Notes: generated from the sequence alone by a model not told the origin. Shown: positions 9,261 to 19,525, numbered from the stretch's first letter. The stretch is DNA of 64,000 nucleotides from Clostridiaceae bacterium M8S5 (GCA_029227815.1 CP118523.1:4092001-4156000); one strand, 5' to 3'. Made by a program: numbers and translations.

Positions 9261-12200
9261 ATGAAAAGACTAATGCTAGCAGCTATAAAACGAAGAAAAA
9301 TAACTCTATTTCTGATTGTCTTTTTTAGCATTATTGGAATGTATAACTATTATATTTTACCTAAACAAGAATCTCCAGATATAAATGTTCCAATAGCTAT
9401 TATCACTACTATATATCCCGGTGCATCACCTGATAATATAGAAAAATTAGTGACCAGTAAAATTGAAGATACTATTAAAGAAATAGATGGATACAAATCT
9501 AGCCAATCATATTCTAAGAACAGCATAAGTATTGTTAGACTTGATATCAATAATGATGTTGATGTTAATATGACATGGGACAAATTAAGAACTAAAATGT
9601 CTGAGTTACAAAGTAAATTACCTTCTGGTTGTAAAAATATAAATGTAAATACTAAACTTGCTGAGACAGCTGGTATAATCATTAGTATGTCAGGAAAAGA
9701 TTATACCTACGAAGAATTAGCCAGCTACGCTGAGATGATAAAATCAAAACTTAGCAAAATTGATGGTATCTCTAGATTTGACATTACTGGAAAGCAAGAA
9801 AAAGAAGTACAAATAAATGTAGATTTTAGGAAACTAAATCAATATAATTTATCTTTTGAAGATATCGCAACTATAGTAAAAGCTCAAAATGTAGATATAC
9901 CTTCTGGTAGTATTGATAGTGCTACAGGGCAAATCAATGTGAAAGTATCCAAAGCATTTTCTTCTCTAGAAGAAATAGGCAATACCATAATTAACGTATC
10001 TAGTGAAACTGGAGCTGTGCTAAAATTAAAAGATATTGCTGATATTGGCTATGAACATGGAAATTCTAATTTAAAAATTAAACACCAGGGTCTAAATTCA
10101 GTGTTACTAACTGGTTATTTTAGTAGTGGAAAAAATATAATAATAGTTGGAAAAGAAGTAGAAAAAGTACTAAATGATGTAGAGAAAAACTTACCTAGTG
10201 ATATTATATACAATCAAGTACATTATCAACCTAACGATGTATCACATGCTGTAAATGATTTTTCAAATAATCTTCTCATAGGTATTTTACTTGTTATTGT
10301 TGTAGTTTTTATTGGTATGGGCTTTAGAAATGCAATAATTGTGTCAACTGCTATTCCTTTATCTATACTAATAACTATTACTGGCTTTAAAATTATAGGA
10401 GGTACTATACACGAGATATCTATTTCAGCATCTATTGTTGCTTTAGGTATGCTTGTAGATAATGCAATAGTTGTAAGTGATTCTATACAAGTTCGTATAG
10501 ACAACAAGGAAAATAAGATAGACGCATGTGTTAGAGGTACTTTAGATGTCGCTATACCTGTATTAACCTCTACTTTGACTACTATTGGCGCTTTTTTACC
10601 ACTGTTATTGTTAAACTCTTTAGCTGGGGAATATATAATCTCTCTTCCACAGATTATAATTCTATCGCTTACTGCTTCCTATATAGTAGCTCTATTTGTA
10701 ACACCAACTATGGCTTATATATTCTTTAAGGAATCTAGTCAAAAAAATAAAAAATATAGAATAAGAAGTTTTTTCACTGGTTTATTAAAGCAAAGCTTAA
10801 AGCATAAATTTTCTTCAATTTTTATTTGTCTTATATGTATATGTATTGGAGGATTTTTAGTCTCAAAACTTGGTCTTCAATTCTTCCCTAAGGCTGATAG
10901 AGATGTATTTTACATTGATATTAAAGCAGAGCAACCAGGTAATATAGATATCACTGAAAAACTTGCTGACAAAGTTAGTGATATTTTATCTAACCAAACT
11001 GAGGTTGTTGACTATACAGTATCTATCGGTGACGGATTACCAAAATTCTACGATACTATGCCTATATTTTACCAATCTAATGATTTTGCTCAGGTTATGG
11101 TAAAAGTAGATTTATCCAAAACTGATAGATTTAAAACTTATATAGAATTCACTGACTATCTACAAGGTATGTTTGATAGAACACTTTCAGGCGGAACTGC
11201 TACTGCTAATCTGCTCGAAATAGGTGTACCTATTGGTCATCCTGTCAAAATACGTTTAGTTGGTGATGATATACAAACATTGTACGATTATGCAGGAAAG
11301 GTTAAAAAACTTTTAAAGGATATTCCTGATACTATAAATATAGGTGATAACTTAGAAGAAAAAGAATATGAATACTATGTTGATATTGACACTAATAAAG
11401 CCAGCACCTTAGGAATAAGCAAATACGAGATACAAAAAGAAATCTATATGGCAATGAGAGGAAACAATATCTCAGTCTTTAGAAACGAAGGCAACGAATA
11501 CAACATTACCTTAAAAGGTAATATCAAAACTAAAAACGAGTTAGAAAATTTGGCTATAAAATCGAAGTTAACTGGAAATAAGCATATTTTAAAACAGATG
11601 GCAAAGGTTAAACTTATCCCAAAAACTAATATGATTACTAAATTTAATAATGAAATTTGTGTAACTGTTTATAGTGATGTTAAAGAGGGAGGTAGTGCTG
11701 TAGATATTGAAAATGCAATTCAGCCTTTATTGTCCACTAAAGACTTTGAACATGCTCAGATAATATTCGATGGTGAGAGAGAATCGATTAATGATAATTT
11801 TGGTAGTCTCGGTACTTCGGCTATATTCGCAGTACTTGTAATCTATTTGATATTGTTAATGCAGTTTAATTCTTATGTTCAGCCATTAGTTATATTGATA
11901 ACTATACCTTTTTCCTCTATTGGATCTATAATAGGATTATACGTATTGGGTCAAACTCTATCATTTACAGCATTACTAGGTATGGTGAGTCTTATGGGTA
12001 TCGTTGTTAATAATGCCATAGTTCTGATTGACTATATTAACAAAGAAATAGCTGATGGTAAAAACATTGAAGATGCATGTAGCCATGCTGTAGATAGAAG
12101 ATTTAGACCAATAATTTTAAGTACATCAACAACTATAATAGGGCTTATTCCTTTAGCTATATCAAGAAGTGAGATATTTACACCTCTATCAATATCATTG

Positions 12201-12311
12201 ATTTTTGGTTTAATAATATCAACACTTTTAACTATGATTATGATTCCTACTATTTATAGTATGATTATGAATAAAGTCCATAAAGTTTCAGATAGAATAG
12301 TTCGTAGATAG
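9261..12311 (+). CDS. RND efflux pump, AcrB/MexB-like inner-membrane subunit
   Basis: A 1016-residue protein with the RND plan: TM1, a large extracytoplasmic loop (starting PKQESPDINVPIAIITTIYP), TMs 2-6, a second large loop, TMs 8-12. TM4 reads SIVALGMLVDNAIVVSDS, keeping the first but not the second of the two aspartates of AcrB (DD becomes DN). TM10 reads MGIVVNNAIVLIDY, where AcrB has the relay lysine. The proton relay therefore differs from AcrB, as in many distant RND pumps. It is likely a drug or toxin exporter driven by ion gradient. It is in an operon with regulator, adaptor and TolC-like partner. Confidence 0.95.
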   Translation: MKRLMLAAIKRRKITLFLIVFFSIIGMYNYYILPKQESPDINVPIAIITTIYPGASPDNIEKLVTSKIEDTIKEIDGYKSSQSYSKNSISIVRLDINNDVDVNMTWDKLRTKMSELQSKLPSGCKNINVNTKLAETAGIIISMSGKDYTYEELASYAEMIKSKLSKIDGISRFDITGKQEKEVQINVDFRKLNQYNLSFEDIATIVKAQNVDIPSGSIDSATGQINVKVSKAFSSLEEIGNTIINVSSETGAVLKLKDIADIGYEHGNSNLKIKHQGLNSVLLTGYFSSGKNIIIVGKEVEKVLNDVEKNLPSDIIYNQVHYQPNDVSHAVNDFSNNLLIGILLVIVVVFIGMGFRNAIIVSTAIPLSILITITGFKIIGGTIHEISISASIVALGMLVDNAIVVSDSIQVRIDNKENKIDACVRGTLDVAIPVLTSTLTTIGAFLPLLLLNSLAGEYIISLPQIIILSLTASYIVALFVTPTMAYIFFKESSQKNKKYRIRSFFTGLLKQSLKHKFSSIFICLICICIGGFLVSKLGLQFFPKADRDVFYIDIKAEQPGNIDITEKLADKVSDILSNQTEVVDYTVSIGDGLPKFYDTMPIFYQSNDFAQVMVKVDLSKTDRFKTYIEFTDYLQGMFDRTLSGGTATANLLEIGVPIGHPVKIRLVGDDIQTLYDYAGKVKKLLKDIPDTINIGDNLEEKEYEYYVDIDTNKASTLGISKYEIQKEIYMAMRGNNISVFRNEGNEYNITLKGNIKTKNELENLAIKSKLTGNKHILKQMAKVKLIPKTNMITKFNNEICVTVYSDVKEGGSAVDIENAIQPLLSTKDFEHAQIIFDGERESINDNFGSLGTSAIFAVLVIYLILLMQFNSYVQPLVILITIPFSSIGSIIGLYVLGQTLSFTALLGMVSLMGIVVNNAIVLIDYINKEIADGKNIEDACSHAVDRRFRPIILSTSTTIIGLIPLAISRSEIFTPLSISLIFGLIISTLLTMIMIPTIYSMIMNKVHKVSDRIVRR

Positions 12312-12331
12312 GTATAAAAGGAGGAGCTGTA

Positions 12332-13792
12332 ATGAAAAAAAGAGTTAGTCTAATATTAATATTTAGTTTATGCTTTATAACTGTAACTATTAGTTATGCT
12401 CAAAATGATAATACAAAGCTCAATTCATATACATTAGAGCAATGTATAGATATCGCCCTTGAAAATAATTTAACTATAAAAAAAATTAAGCAGGAGCTAA
12501 AAATAAGTGAGTTTAATAAAAAGCGTACTAATAGAAAAAGTAGAAAAATATTAGATAGCGAAGATTCTCTAGATATAGGCTGGGCAGAATATGATAAAAA
12601 TAAAAAAATAGCTGATAATACTAAAAAACTACTGTCTTCTATACAAGATGCACCTGACCCTAATGCTGCATTAGTAGATATGAAGAATAAAAATATGATA
12701 GATGATAATACCTACAATTTACTTCATGGCAAAGATAAAAGTACTATGGATGGTATTATAAATAATATGAAGAGTAATATAGACGGTAAAATAAATGCTT
12801 CATATGGGGATCTGCGTAGCTCAGATGCACAACTAGATGATGTTAATAACAAGGCTGGCTCAGTTATTTCGAGTAATCTCAAACTATCTACTAATGTTAA
12901 GCTAAGTGTCAAATCAACTACCGAACTATTAGATGCTATAGCAAATATTAACTACGATATAACTAAAGCAGGTTTTGATATAAGTAAAAAACAGATAGCT
13001 ATGTTAGTAGAAAATAATTACTATGAAGCATTAAAGAAACAAAAAATTGTAGGTGCTAAAGAGAAGTCACTCGACAGAGCTAAAGGGCAATATGATATTA
13101 TTAAAAACGCTTATGATGAAGGACTTAAAGCAAAGGATGATCTTTTATTGGCTAAAGCAAATCTTGAACTTATCAATGTCGAGCTTGAAAAAGCAACCTG
13201 CGATGCTCACAATGCTAAAATAGACTTGCTTAATTCTTTAAATATACCACTTGATACTGATATCAATATTGTGGATGTACCTTTATCATCTAAAGATGTG
13301 CCTTCTCTAGAAGATGGTATAAAGCAGGGGTTAGAGAAAAGACTAGAAATAAAACAATCTTTAGGAAAATATGTAATAGACAGCTTGAATCATGAATTGA
13401 CTTCTAGATCATATCCGGATATTACAAATCAATACAAAGAAGCTCTATATAAAAAAGAACACTCTCAAATAGAGCTAGAAATACAGCAGAAAAGTATAGA
13501 AGCTGATATAAGAAAGAACTATGAAACTATGGTTGCAACAAGCAAAATGTATGAGCATGTTAAAAATAGTGTTCTGCAAATGGAAGAAAATCTTAAAATA
13601 GCAACTTTTAAATACAATGAGGGTATTGGTTTTAGTAGCGCAAATTTAGATTCTGATGAATTAGGTGGTACTATAATGGAAGTATTAGCTGCAAGTGAAA
13701 AGCTAGCTCAAATTGAAGAAAAAGTTGTTGAAATAGAATATGCTAAAAATATTAGTATTACTAAATATCTTAATTCTATAGGCGAATATTAA
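12332..13792 (+). CDS. TolC family (outer-membrane efflux) protein
   Basis: A 486-residue protein with a signal peptide (MKKRVSLILIFSLCFITVTI) ending near SYAQ, then the OEP-family opening YTLEQCIDIALENNLTIKK. Long heptad-rich helices follow, including NNYYEALKKQKIVGAKEKSL and a second repeat near 390-470 (IRKNYETMVATSKMYEHV). These are the coiled-coil barrels of TolC proteins. RBS AGGAGGAGC. An outer-membrane-type duct in an otherwise Gram-positive-looking genome is curious; such proteins are known in clostridia and may work in the envelope differently. It is last in the operon and followed by a strong terminator. Confidence 0.9.
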   Translation: MKKRVSLILIFSLCFITVTISYAQNDNTKLNSYTLEQCIDIALENNLTIKKIKQELKISEFNKKRTNRKSRKILDSEDSLDIGWAEYDKNKKIADNTKKLLSSIQDAPDPNAALVDMKNKNMIDDNTYNLLHGKDKSTMDGIINNMKSNIDGKINASYGDLRSSDAQLDDVNNKAGSVISSNLKLSTNVKLSVKSTTELLDAIANINYDITKAGFDISKKQIAMLVENNYYEALKKQKIVGAKEKSLDRAKGQYDIIKNAYDEGLKAKDDLLLAKANLELINVELEKATCDAHNAKIDLLNSLNIPLDTDINIVDVPLSSKDVPSLEDGIKQGLEKRLEIKQSLGKYVIDSLNHELTSRSYPDITNQYKEALYKKEHSQIELEIQQKSIEADIRKNYETMVATSKMYEHVKNSVLQMEENLKIATFKYNEGIGFSSANLDSDELGGTIMEVLAASEKLAQIEEKVVEIEYAKNISITKYLNSIGEY

Positions 13793-13797
13793 CAACC

Positions 13798-13826
13798 ATG
13801 GAGATATCAATAGCTGATATCTCCAT
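13798..13826 (+). terminator. Rho-independent terminator of the RND operon
   Basis: Perfect 12-bp stem ATGGAGATATCA/TGATATCTCCAT with a 5-base loop, followed by TTTTATTTTAT, six bases past the TolC-like stop. Confidence 0.92.
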
Positions 13827-13991
13827 TTTATTTTATATACTGTTGTCTTTCCTTCCCTTAGATAGCATAATAATTTTACAGTAATCTTATAATATTTCTT
13901 TTTATAAATTCTTCATGCTAATTTACAAAGATTTTATATTGAAAATATATTATATTAGTTTTATATAATATATTTCTGTGAGGTGAATACT

Positions 13992-15260
13992 TTGAAAAAC
14001 AAACCTTTAACCGCAATACTAATTGGCGCTGGACAACGTGGTAAAGACGCTCTTGGATCATATGCCTTGTCCCATGACAATGATTTAAGATTCGTAGCAG
14101 TGGCAGAACCTATGATTGGAAGAAAGACTGAGTTTAAGACTAAACATGATATCCCAAATGAATTATGCTTTAATTCGTGGGAAGAATTACTAGAAAAAGA
14201 AAAACTAGCTGACATAGCTTTAATATGCACTTTAGATAATAATCACTATGAACCTACCAAGCTAGCTTTAGAGAAAGGGTATCATGTATTGTTAGAAAAA
14301 CCAATGTCAAATAACATCATAGAGTGTATAAAACTTGGTGAATTATCTAAAAAATATCCTAAGCAAGCTTTTTCTATTTGTCACGTTTTAAGGTTTACCA
14401 AGTTTTTCTCTGAACTTAAAAAATTAGTTGACAGCAAAGTAATCGGTGACATAATGACTATACAGCATAACGAATATGTAGGTAGAATTCATCAAGCACA
14501 TAGTTTTGTTAGAGGTAATTGGGGTAATTCAAAAAAAGAAAGTCCTATGATATTACAAAAATGCTGTCATGATATGGATATACTCTTTTGGCTAGTTGGT
14601 AGTAAATGCAAAAACATATCTTCTTTTGGTTCTCTTGATTATTATTGTGGTAAGTACTCAAAAGATAGCTTGCCTAAAAGATGTTTAGATGGTTGTCCTA
14701 TTGCTGACGAATGTGCTTTTAACGTTAGTAAAATATATTTGACAGATAATATAGACTGGCCAACTTCTGTCATTAGTGATGATCTCAGTTACGAAGGTCG
14801 CAGGCAAGCACTACAAACAGGTCCTTATGGCAGATGTATATATCATTGTGATAATGATGTTGTAGATCATCAAGTAATTAGTATGCAGTTTGAAAATAAT
14901 GTAACAGTCGCAATGACTATGACTGCATTTTGTGATGATGGTAGGAAAATCAAAATTATGGGAACTAATGGAGAAATAAATGCTTCTTTATATGATAACG
15001 AAATACAAATTGTCAAGTTTCCTTCTAAAGATGTTCATACTATAAAACTGAGTACTGATAAAAATGGACACTATGGCGGTGATACTGGATTAATGAAAGA
15101 TTTTATTAATCTTGTACGTAACAATGGTGATATTCGTGGTCTTACTGATGCAACATTATCTGTTCATAGTCATATAATGTGCTTTGCAGCTGAAGAAGCA
15201 AGAGTTACTAATCAGGTTATTAATATAGAGGATTATATTAATAAACATAGAGATTATTAA
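13992..15260 (+). CDS. Gfo/Idh/MocA family NAD(P)-dependent oxidoreductase
   Basis: A 422-residue sugar or inositol dehydrogenase-like protein. The Rossmann start is TAILIGAGQRGKDALGSYAL, the cofactor loop is ADIALICTLDNNHYEPTKLA, and the EKP motif is HVLLEKPMSNN. A cysteine-rich insert (RCLDGCPIADECAF then GRCIYHCDND) is seen in a subset of the family and might bind metal. The start is set at TTG 13992: AGGTGA at 13981-13986 is its RBS, whereas the upstream GTG at 13983 lies inside that RBS. Substrate unknown. It is followed by an AraC regulator, which suggests control by a sugar-like ligand. Confidence 0.9.
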   Translation: MKNKPLTAILIGAGQRGKDALGSYALSHDNDLRFVAVAEPMIGRKTEFKTKHDIPNELCFNSWEELLEKEKLADIALICTLDNNHYEPTKLALEKGYHVLLEKPMSNNIIECIKLGELSKKYPKQAFSICHVLRFTKFFSELKKLVDSKVIGDIMTIQHNEYVGRIHQAHSFVRGNWGNSKKESPMILQKCCHDMDILFWLVGSKCKNISSFGSLDYYCGKYSKDSLPKRCLDGCPIADECAFNVSKIYLTDNIDWPTSVISDDLSYEGRRQALQTGPYGRCIYHCDNDVVDHQVISMQFENNVTVAMTMTAFCDDGRKIKIMGTNGEINASLYDNEIQIVKFPSKDVHTIKLSTDKNGHYGGDTGLMKDFINLVRNNGDIRGLTDATLSVHSHIMCFAAEEARVTNQVINIEDYINKHRDY

Positions 15261-15318
15261 TATCAGATATTGTTTACCTTTAACTTTATTTATGATATAT
15301 TTTGCTTAGGTGATAACT

Positions 15319-16161
15319 ATGAAATTAAACAATACAATCGAAATTAATGAAATAATTACTTTTTATTACTTTGATTTTTCTAAGAATTATTCATACGATG
15401 GTGAAAAGCACGATTTCTGGGAAATTGTTTATGTTGATAAGGGAAAATTAGAGGTAAGAGCCGATAATTGCTATTATACATTATATGCAAATAATATGAT
15501 CTTCCATCAGCCAAATGAGTTTCACAGCTTGAAGGCTGATGGTAAAACTGCTCCCAATGTAATCGTTATGAGTTTTGTATGTACATCTAAAGCTATGGAT
15601 TTTTTTAAAAAGAAAATTTTCAAGTTAAATAAACAGCAAATTTCTTTGCTAAGTAATATAGCAAAAGAAATAAAGTTAAATTTTGAAGCAGGATATATTA
15701 AAAAGAAACATAGTTTTAATATCGGTTGTGAACAAATTCTAAAGATAAAAACCGAGGAATTTTTGATCAATTGTCTTAGATACAATGACATTAATAATTT
15801 AAAACCATACAAACTTAATATGACTATTAATAGAGAAAATAATAGAATTGATAATATTGAACAAATATTGATGGATTATCTATATGACAACATATCATTA
15901 GACCAAGTATCAAAACTTTCTAATCTTAGCAAACCATATTTACAAGACCTTTTTAAAAGAACTAAAAAAACTAGCGTTATGCGTTACTACAGGAGTCTAC
16001 GAATGGATGAAGCAAAAAGAATGATTAGAGAAAAAAATCTAACATTTACTGAAATCTCCCAAATATTAAATTTTGGTTCTATACATCATTTTTCAAAACA
16101 ATTTAAGGATATTGTTAATATGACACCTACTGAATATGCTAAATCTACACTTTTATATTAA
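15319..16161 (+). CDS. AraC family transcriptional regulator
   Basis: A 280-residue regulator with an N-terminal cupin-like sensing domain (HDFWEIVYVDKGKLEVR, then MIFHQPNEFHSL) and a C-terminal double helix-turn-helix (about 190-278). The HTH has SLDQVSKLSNLSKPYLQDLF and the classic AraC end FGSIHHFSKQFKDIVNMTP. ATG at 15319 is preferred over GTG 15310 because AGGTGA serves as its RBS. The sensing domain is of the kind that binds sugars. It lies 58 bases after the oxidoreductase and is probably its regulator. Confidence 0.92.
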   Translation: MKLNNTIEINEIITFYYFDFSKNYSYDGEKHDFWEIVYVDKGKLEVRADNCYYTLYANNMIFHQPNEFHSLKADGKTAPNVIVMSFVCTSKAMDFFKKKIFKLNKQQISLLSNIAKEIKLNFEAGYIKKKHSFNIGCEQILKIKTEEFLINCLRYNDINNLKPYKLNMTINRENNRIDNIEQILMDYLYDNISLDQVSKLSNLSKPYLQDLFKRTKKTSVMRYYRSLRMDEAKRMIREKNLTFTEISQILNFGSIHHFSKQFKDIVNMTPTEYAKSTLLY

Positions 16162-16191
16162 GAGAGCTCTTCTAAATCTAGTGAGCTCTCT
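16161..16191. terminator. Convergent terminator between araC-type gene and Ter arm
   Basis: AGAGAGCTC/GAGCTCTCT stem followed on the plus strand by TTATTTTAT. It lies between two convergent genes and can serve both strands. Confidence 0.8.
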
Positions 16192-16206
16192 TTATTTTAT
16201 AATATA

Positions 16207-17010
16207 TTATAAAACATTATAATAGTTTGCTATAGTCATCAAGATTTCATCGGCTGCCTTTATTCCTTCTACTGTCGTATAGCTCATGCATTCTAATTTA
16301 CCATCTGTTATCTCACATATACCTCCATGCTTAGGCACTATAAATCTATTACTTACGTTTGCCATTGCGAGGTCCAACGATGAGTCGCCTGACGCTGCAA
16401 TACTATTTATATTTTCTTTATCTGCTATAAATTTAACAGCATCTCCTTTATTTACGTATTTCGGTATAAAATACAGCTTTCTACCCTGTCTTGTGGCAAT
16501 CCAATTTTTTTCATTAATCCATTTTATATAATCATCTAATTCATCTTGAGGTATCTTGTTCTCATCTACAATACAATAGAAAAATAGCTCATCAGCTATA
16601 CGTAACTTCTTGACCCAATTATCATATTTTATTTTTTCAAACTCTTTTATTGCATCATGTAAATCAATACATTTATCTGCTATCTTATTAGTAATAATAT
16701 TTTGCCACTCTTTATTAATACTGTTATTTTCTACTATTATTCCTCCATTAGCTACTACTGCATATTTGAGATCAAGAGGCTTGAATACGTCTATTCGTTG
16801 AAATTGTTCTAATGTTCTAGTTGTAACTGGTACGAAAAGAAGCTTATCTTTGATTTTCTTTAATAAATCTATAGATTTGACTGTCATATAAGTTATAGGT
16901 TCTCCACTTAATCTCTCAACAACCTTTATATCTTGATCCTTTATTATTTGTTTGTCTATTAATTTAAAACTATATATCAGCGTTCTATCTAGGTCACTCG
17001 CGTAAAGCAT
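16207..17010 (-). CDS. HAD family phosphatase of Ter island
   Basis: A 267-residue HAD hydrolase. Motif I is MLYASDLDRTLIYS, motif II is VPVTTRTLEQFQR, and the late motif is AASGDSSLDLAMA, resembling the Cof/sucrose-phosphate phosphatase group. It is the last gene of the metabolic part of the minus Ter arm, 4 bases after the phosphoribosyltransferase-fold gene. Published comparative genomics (Anantharaman, Iyer and Aravind) places such a HAD with two phosphoribosyltransferases and an HpcH-like lyase in Ter loci. There it was proposed to help make a nucleoside-like compound. Here it would dephosphorylate an intermediate; that role is inference. Confidence 0.88.
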   Translation of the reverse strand: MLYASDLDRTLIYSFKLIDKQIIKDQDIKVVERLSGEPITYMTVKSIDLLKKIKDKLLFVPVTTRTLEQFQRIDVFKPLDLKYAVVANGGIIVENNSINKEWQNIITNKIADKCIDLHDAIKEFEKIKYDNWVKKLRIADELFFYCIVDENKIPQDELDDYIKWINEKNWIATRQGRKLYFIPKYVNKGDAVKFIADKENINSIAASGDSSLDLAMANVSNRFIVPKHGGICEITDGKLECMSYTTVEGIKAADEILMTIANYYNVL

Positions 17011-17014
17011 GTCG

Positions 17015-18130
17015 TTATCTCCTTATGTTTTTTATTAAGCCACAGCAATTATAAGCCTTTAAATTATAGGTTTCTACAGGTACATTTCTCTCTTTAGCAA
17101 GCTGTAATATATGCTCTAGATTTTCAGAGTTTTCTTTAATTAGTATTTTCCATGGAACTCTCCTTAAAAGCACTCTCGTAGTTTCTCCTATTCCAGGTTT
17201 TATGAAGTTTATATCTTCGATCTTAAATTCTTCTAAAAGGTTATGGACATCTTTTAATCCAATCCAAGATATACCTTTACTTTCAATATCATTTTCAATG
17301 TCTCTTAATGATTTTTCTACATCATCTTTAACATTAGCAAACTCATTAACGATTGTATCTATAAATAAATTTGAAACATCTTCTTTTATTAATTCTTCGT
17401 AAAATTTAGCACCATGAAAGTCATTTCCACCAATTAAGTCCTCTCTCAAAACAGTTCTACTAACTAATCCAGATACTGTTGAATTCAAACATGCACTAGC
17501 TATCAAGAAATCCTCTCTTGTACCATACATTGATGTACAGTGAGCTGGGTCAGCTATCACTGCCAAAGTGTCATCTATGTTTGTTCCATGGGCTTGATTG
17601 AATTCTCCACATGCCTTTGTCAGCTCGTTTGTTATTGCGCCTTTTCCTGTCCATCCATCAATAAACTGTATATTTCTATTAGGATGTTTTTCTAATATAT
17701 ATTTTATTGCATTCTCATCTATTCCTCTTCCTCTTATAATTGATATACTATAATGTGGTATATCTATGTTGTACTTATATTTTATATATCTTTTTATCAG
17801 GATTCCAGCTGGAGAGCCAGCTCTAGCTAATGATACAAATACCACATCTTCTCCCTTTAATTTTAGTATTCTTTCAGCTACAACTCCAGTTGCTACTGCT
17901 ATTTTATCTTTATTTTGTTTTAGTGCTTTATAAAATATCGTCATGTACTCATCAGAAGGTTTATATTCTATTGGTAACATCTCTGAATAATGAACTCCTG
18001 ATTGTATAGCCCTTTCTCTTGTAATATTGTTTTGCTCTGTTATAAGTTTTCCGATATCTTTGAGTAAAAACTTAACATCCTTTTGGCTATAACTGCTTTT
18101 AACAAGTGACTTTGTATTAAGCTTCTCCAA
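17015..18130 (-). CDS. Ter-associated phosphoribosyltransferase-fold protein (StiP/PRTase_1 family)
   Basis: A 371-residue protein with a PRPP-binding-type loop in NIQFIDGWTGKGAI and an upstream strand VVFVSLARAGSPAGILIKRY, as in phosphoribosyltransferases. Members were earlier called cysteine protease StiP. The C-terminal region (about 250-371) has GIGETTRVLLRRVPWKILI. It starts with TTG at 18130, with AGGTGA 5 bases before, and overlaps the end of the preceding gene by 14 bases, indicating translational coupling. Together with the TRSP-domain protein and the lyase it probably modifies a ribosyl-containing metabolite. The exact reaction is unknown. Confidence 0.88.
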   Translation of the reverse strand: MEKLNTKSLVKSSYSQKDVKFLLKDIGKLITEQNNITRERAIQSGVHYSEMLPIEYKPSDEYMTIFYKALKQNKDKIAVATGVVAERILKLKGEDVVFVSLARAGSPAGILIKRYIKYKYNIDIPHYSISIIRGRGIDENAIKYILEKHPNRNIQFIDGWTGKGAITNELTKACGEFNQAHGTNIDDTLAVIADPAHCTSMYGTREDFLIASACLNSTVSGLVSRTVLREDLIGGNDFHGAKFYEELIKEDVSNLFIDTIVNEFANVKDDVEKSLRDIENDIESKGISWIGLKDVHNLLEEFKIEDINFIKPGIGETTRVLLRRVPWKILIKENSENLEHILQLAKERNVPVETYNLKAYNCCGLIKNIRR

Positions 18131-19499
18131 TCATATCACCTCTTCTTCTCATTGCATGTGTTACAATATATATTGTCTTTGCACCTGTCTTTTTCATAGC
18201 TTGTATTAATGTATCTGTGCTTAGATTAAGCCCTTCTCTTTCTATAAATATAAATATATCATCATAGTAGTTTTGAGGTATGTTGTAGACATAGTTTTCT
18301 ATATTGGAATCTTTCATACTTTGGAAGGTGTATTTATTTTGAAGTGCATAACCTATATCGTCACTAGGATAAACCGGACTTCTAGTGGTTGAATGGTACA
18401 AAACACCTTCTCCCATATATGATGCTATCAACATTGGTATATACATGAATTCTCCAGTACCTAAACACAATGTTTTACTGCCTGTTCTTATGTTTTTCAA
18501 ATTCTCACCACATATACGAGATATATTATCAATTTTATTATTATCTATACTGTCTATCCCAAATCTACCAGTAAATCTTAGATAATCACAGTCATTAGTA
18601 TTACCATTTGTATCTTTAGATATTGCCTTAATTGTATCTGTGAAAATATCTTCTAAGTTTATATATTTAATTTCTGTTTTATTAATTGCATCGTTTAAAA
18701 CATTGTTATCTTTGAAAAAACCCGCCTTTATATCATAATAATCTATTTCTCCTGAGACTAGCGATACAGTATCTATTTTGACTCCTAGCTCCTCTTCTTT
18801 CTTAATAAAATACTCTTTGTCTTGCTTACTTCTCCAATCTAAAATTGAAACAATTGTATATCTTTTTCTAGGATATTTTTTCTGTATAGATTCGATAATA
18901 TTTATCGTTGTTTTCCCAGTTGTGATTTCATCATCAACAAATACTATTGGAATATCTGACTTAAGTATTGACGTGTCAATTGGATATATCATATGGCTAG
19001 TTGCATGAGAGTGTTCTTCTTCAAATGATATTGGCTTGTTATTTGTCAATATCGTATCTCTAGTAGTATGAATATAATGCGCCTTATCTTTAAAACTATC
19101 AAAAAAACTATGTCCTAGCGCTGTTGCTGTCTCTGCAAACCCTATTATTAATGTTTCCTCTGGCAGATCTATTTTTTCATTTAATATTTGCTCATATTGA
19201 TTTTCACTACACTCGTTTTTGTTCATTATGTCACAAAGATCTGATACCTTTTGATTTATCTTGTATGTTTCTTCTATATATTTATGACCTAATAATCTAC
19301 CTGTAAGCAATGATATCTTAGGATTAACTGGAATGTGTTTTCCCAGTACTTTACTTACAAATAGGAATTTTCTTTTTAAATTCTTTCTTGCTGCCATGCA
19401 AAAAAGGTTATCTATATTTAAATCATACTCGTTATTATTTATACTGATCTTTATATCAAATTTATTTCCTATACTGTATTTATAGCAGGATTGCTTCAT
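18117..19499 (-). CDS. Phosphoribosyltransferase plus TRSP domain protein, Ter island
   Basis: A 460-residue two-domain protein. The N-terminal domain (about 40-240) is a PRTase: the PRPP loop is IPIVFVDDEITTGKTTINII and an upstream substrate segment is LIIGFAETATALGHSFF. The C-terminal TRSP domain shows its naming motif in YHSTTRSPVYPSDDI (about residue 382) and GRFGIDS. This PRTase_2-TRSP architecture is known only from Ter-type loci. RBS AAAGGAGAGG. Overlap with the next gene suggests a complex or shared pathway. Biochemical function is not known to me from experiments. Confidence 0.9.
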   Translation of the reverse strand: MKQSCYKYSIGNKFDIKISINNNEYDLNIDNLFCMAARKNLKRKFLFVSKVLGKHIPVNPKISLLTGRLLGHKYIEETYKINQKVSDLCDIMNKNECSENQYEQILNEKIDLPEETLIIGFAETATALGHSFFDSFKDKAHYIHTTRDTILTNNKPISFEEEHSHATSHMIYPIDTSILKSDIPIVFVDDEITTGKTTINIIESIQKKYPRKRYTIVSILDWRSKQDKEYFIKKEEELGVKIDTVSLVSGEIDYYDIKAGFFKDNNVLNDAINKTEIKYINLEDIFTDTIKAISKDTNGNTNDCDYLRFTGRFGIDSIDNNKIDNISRICGENLKNIRTGSKTLCLGTGEFMYIPMLIASYMGEGVLYHSTTRSPVYPSDDIGYALQNKYTFQSMKDSNIENYVYNIPQNYYDDIFIFIEREGLNLSTDTLIQAMKKTGAKTIYIVTHAMRRRGDMIGEA

Positions 19500-19525
19500 T
19501 ATTTAGCCTCTCCTTTCCATATATG

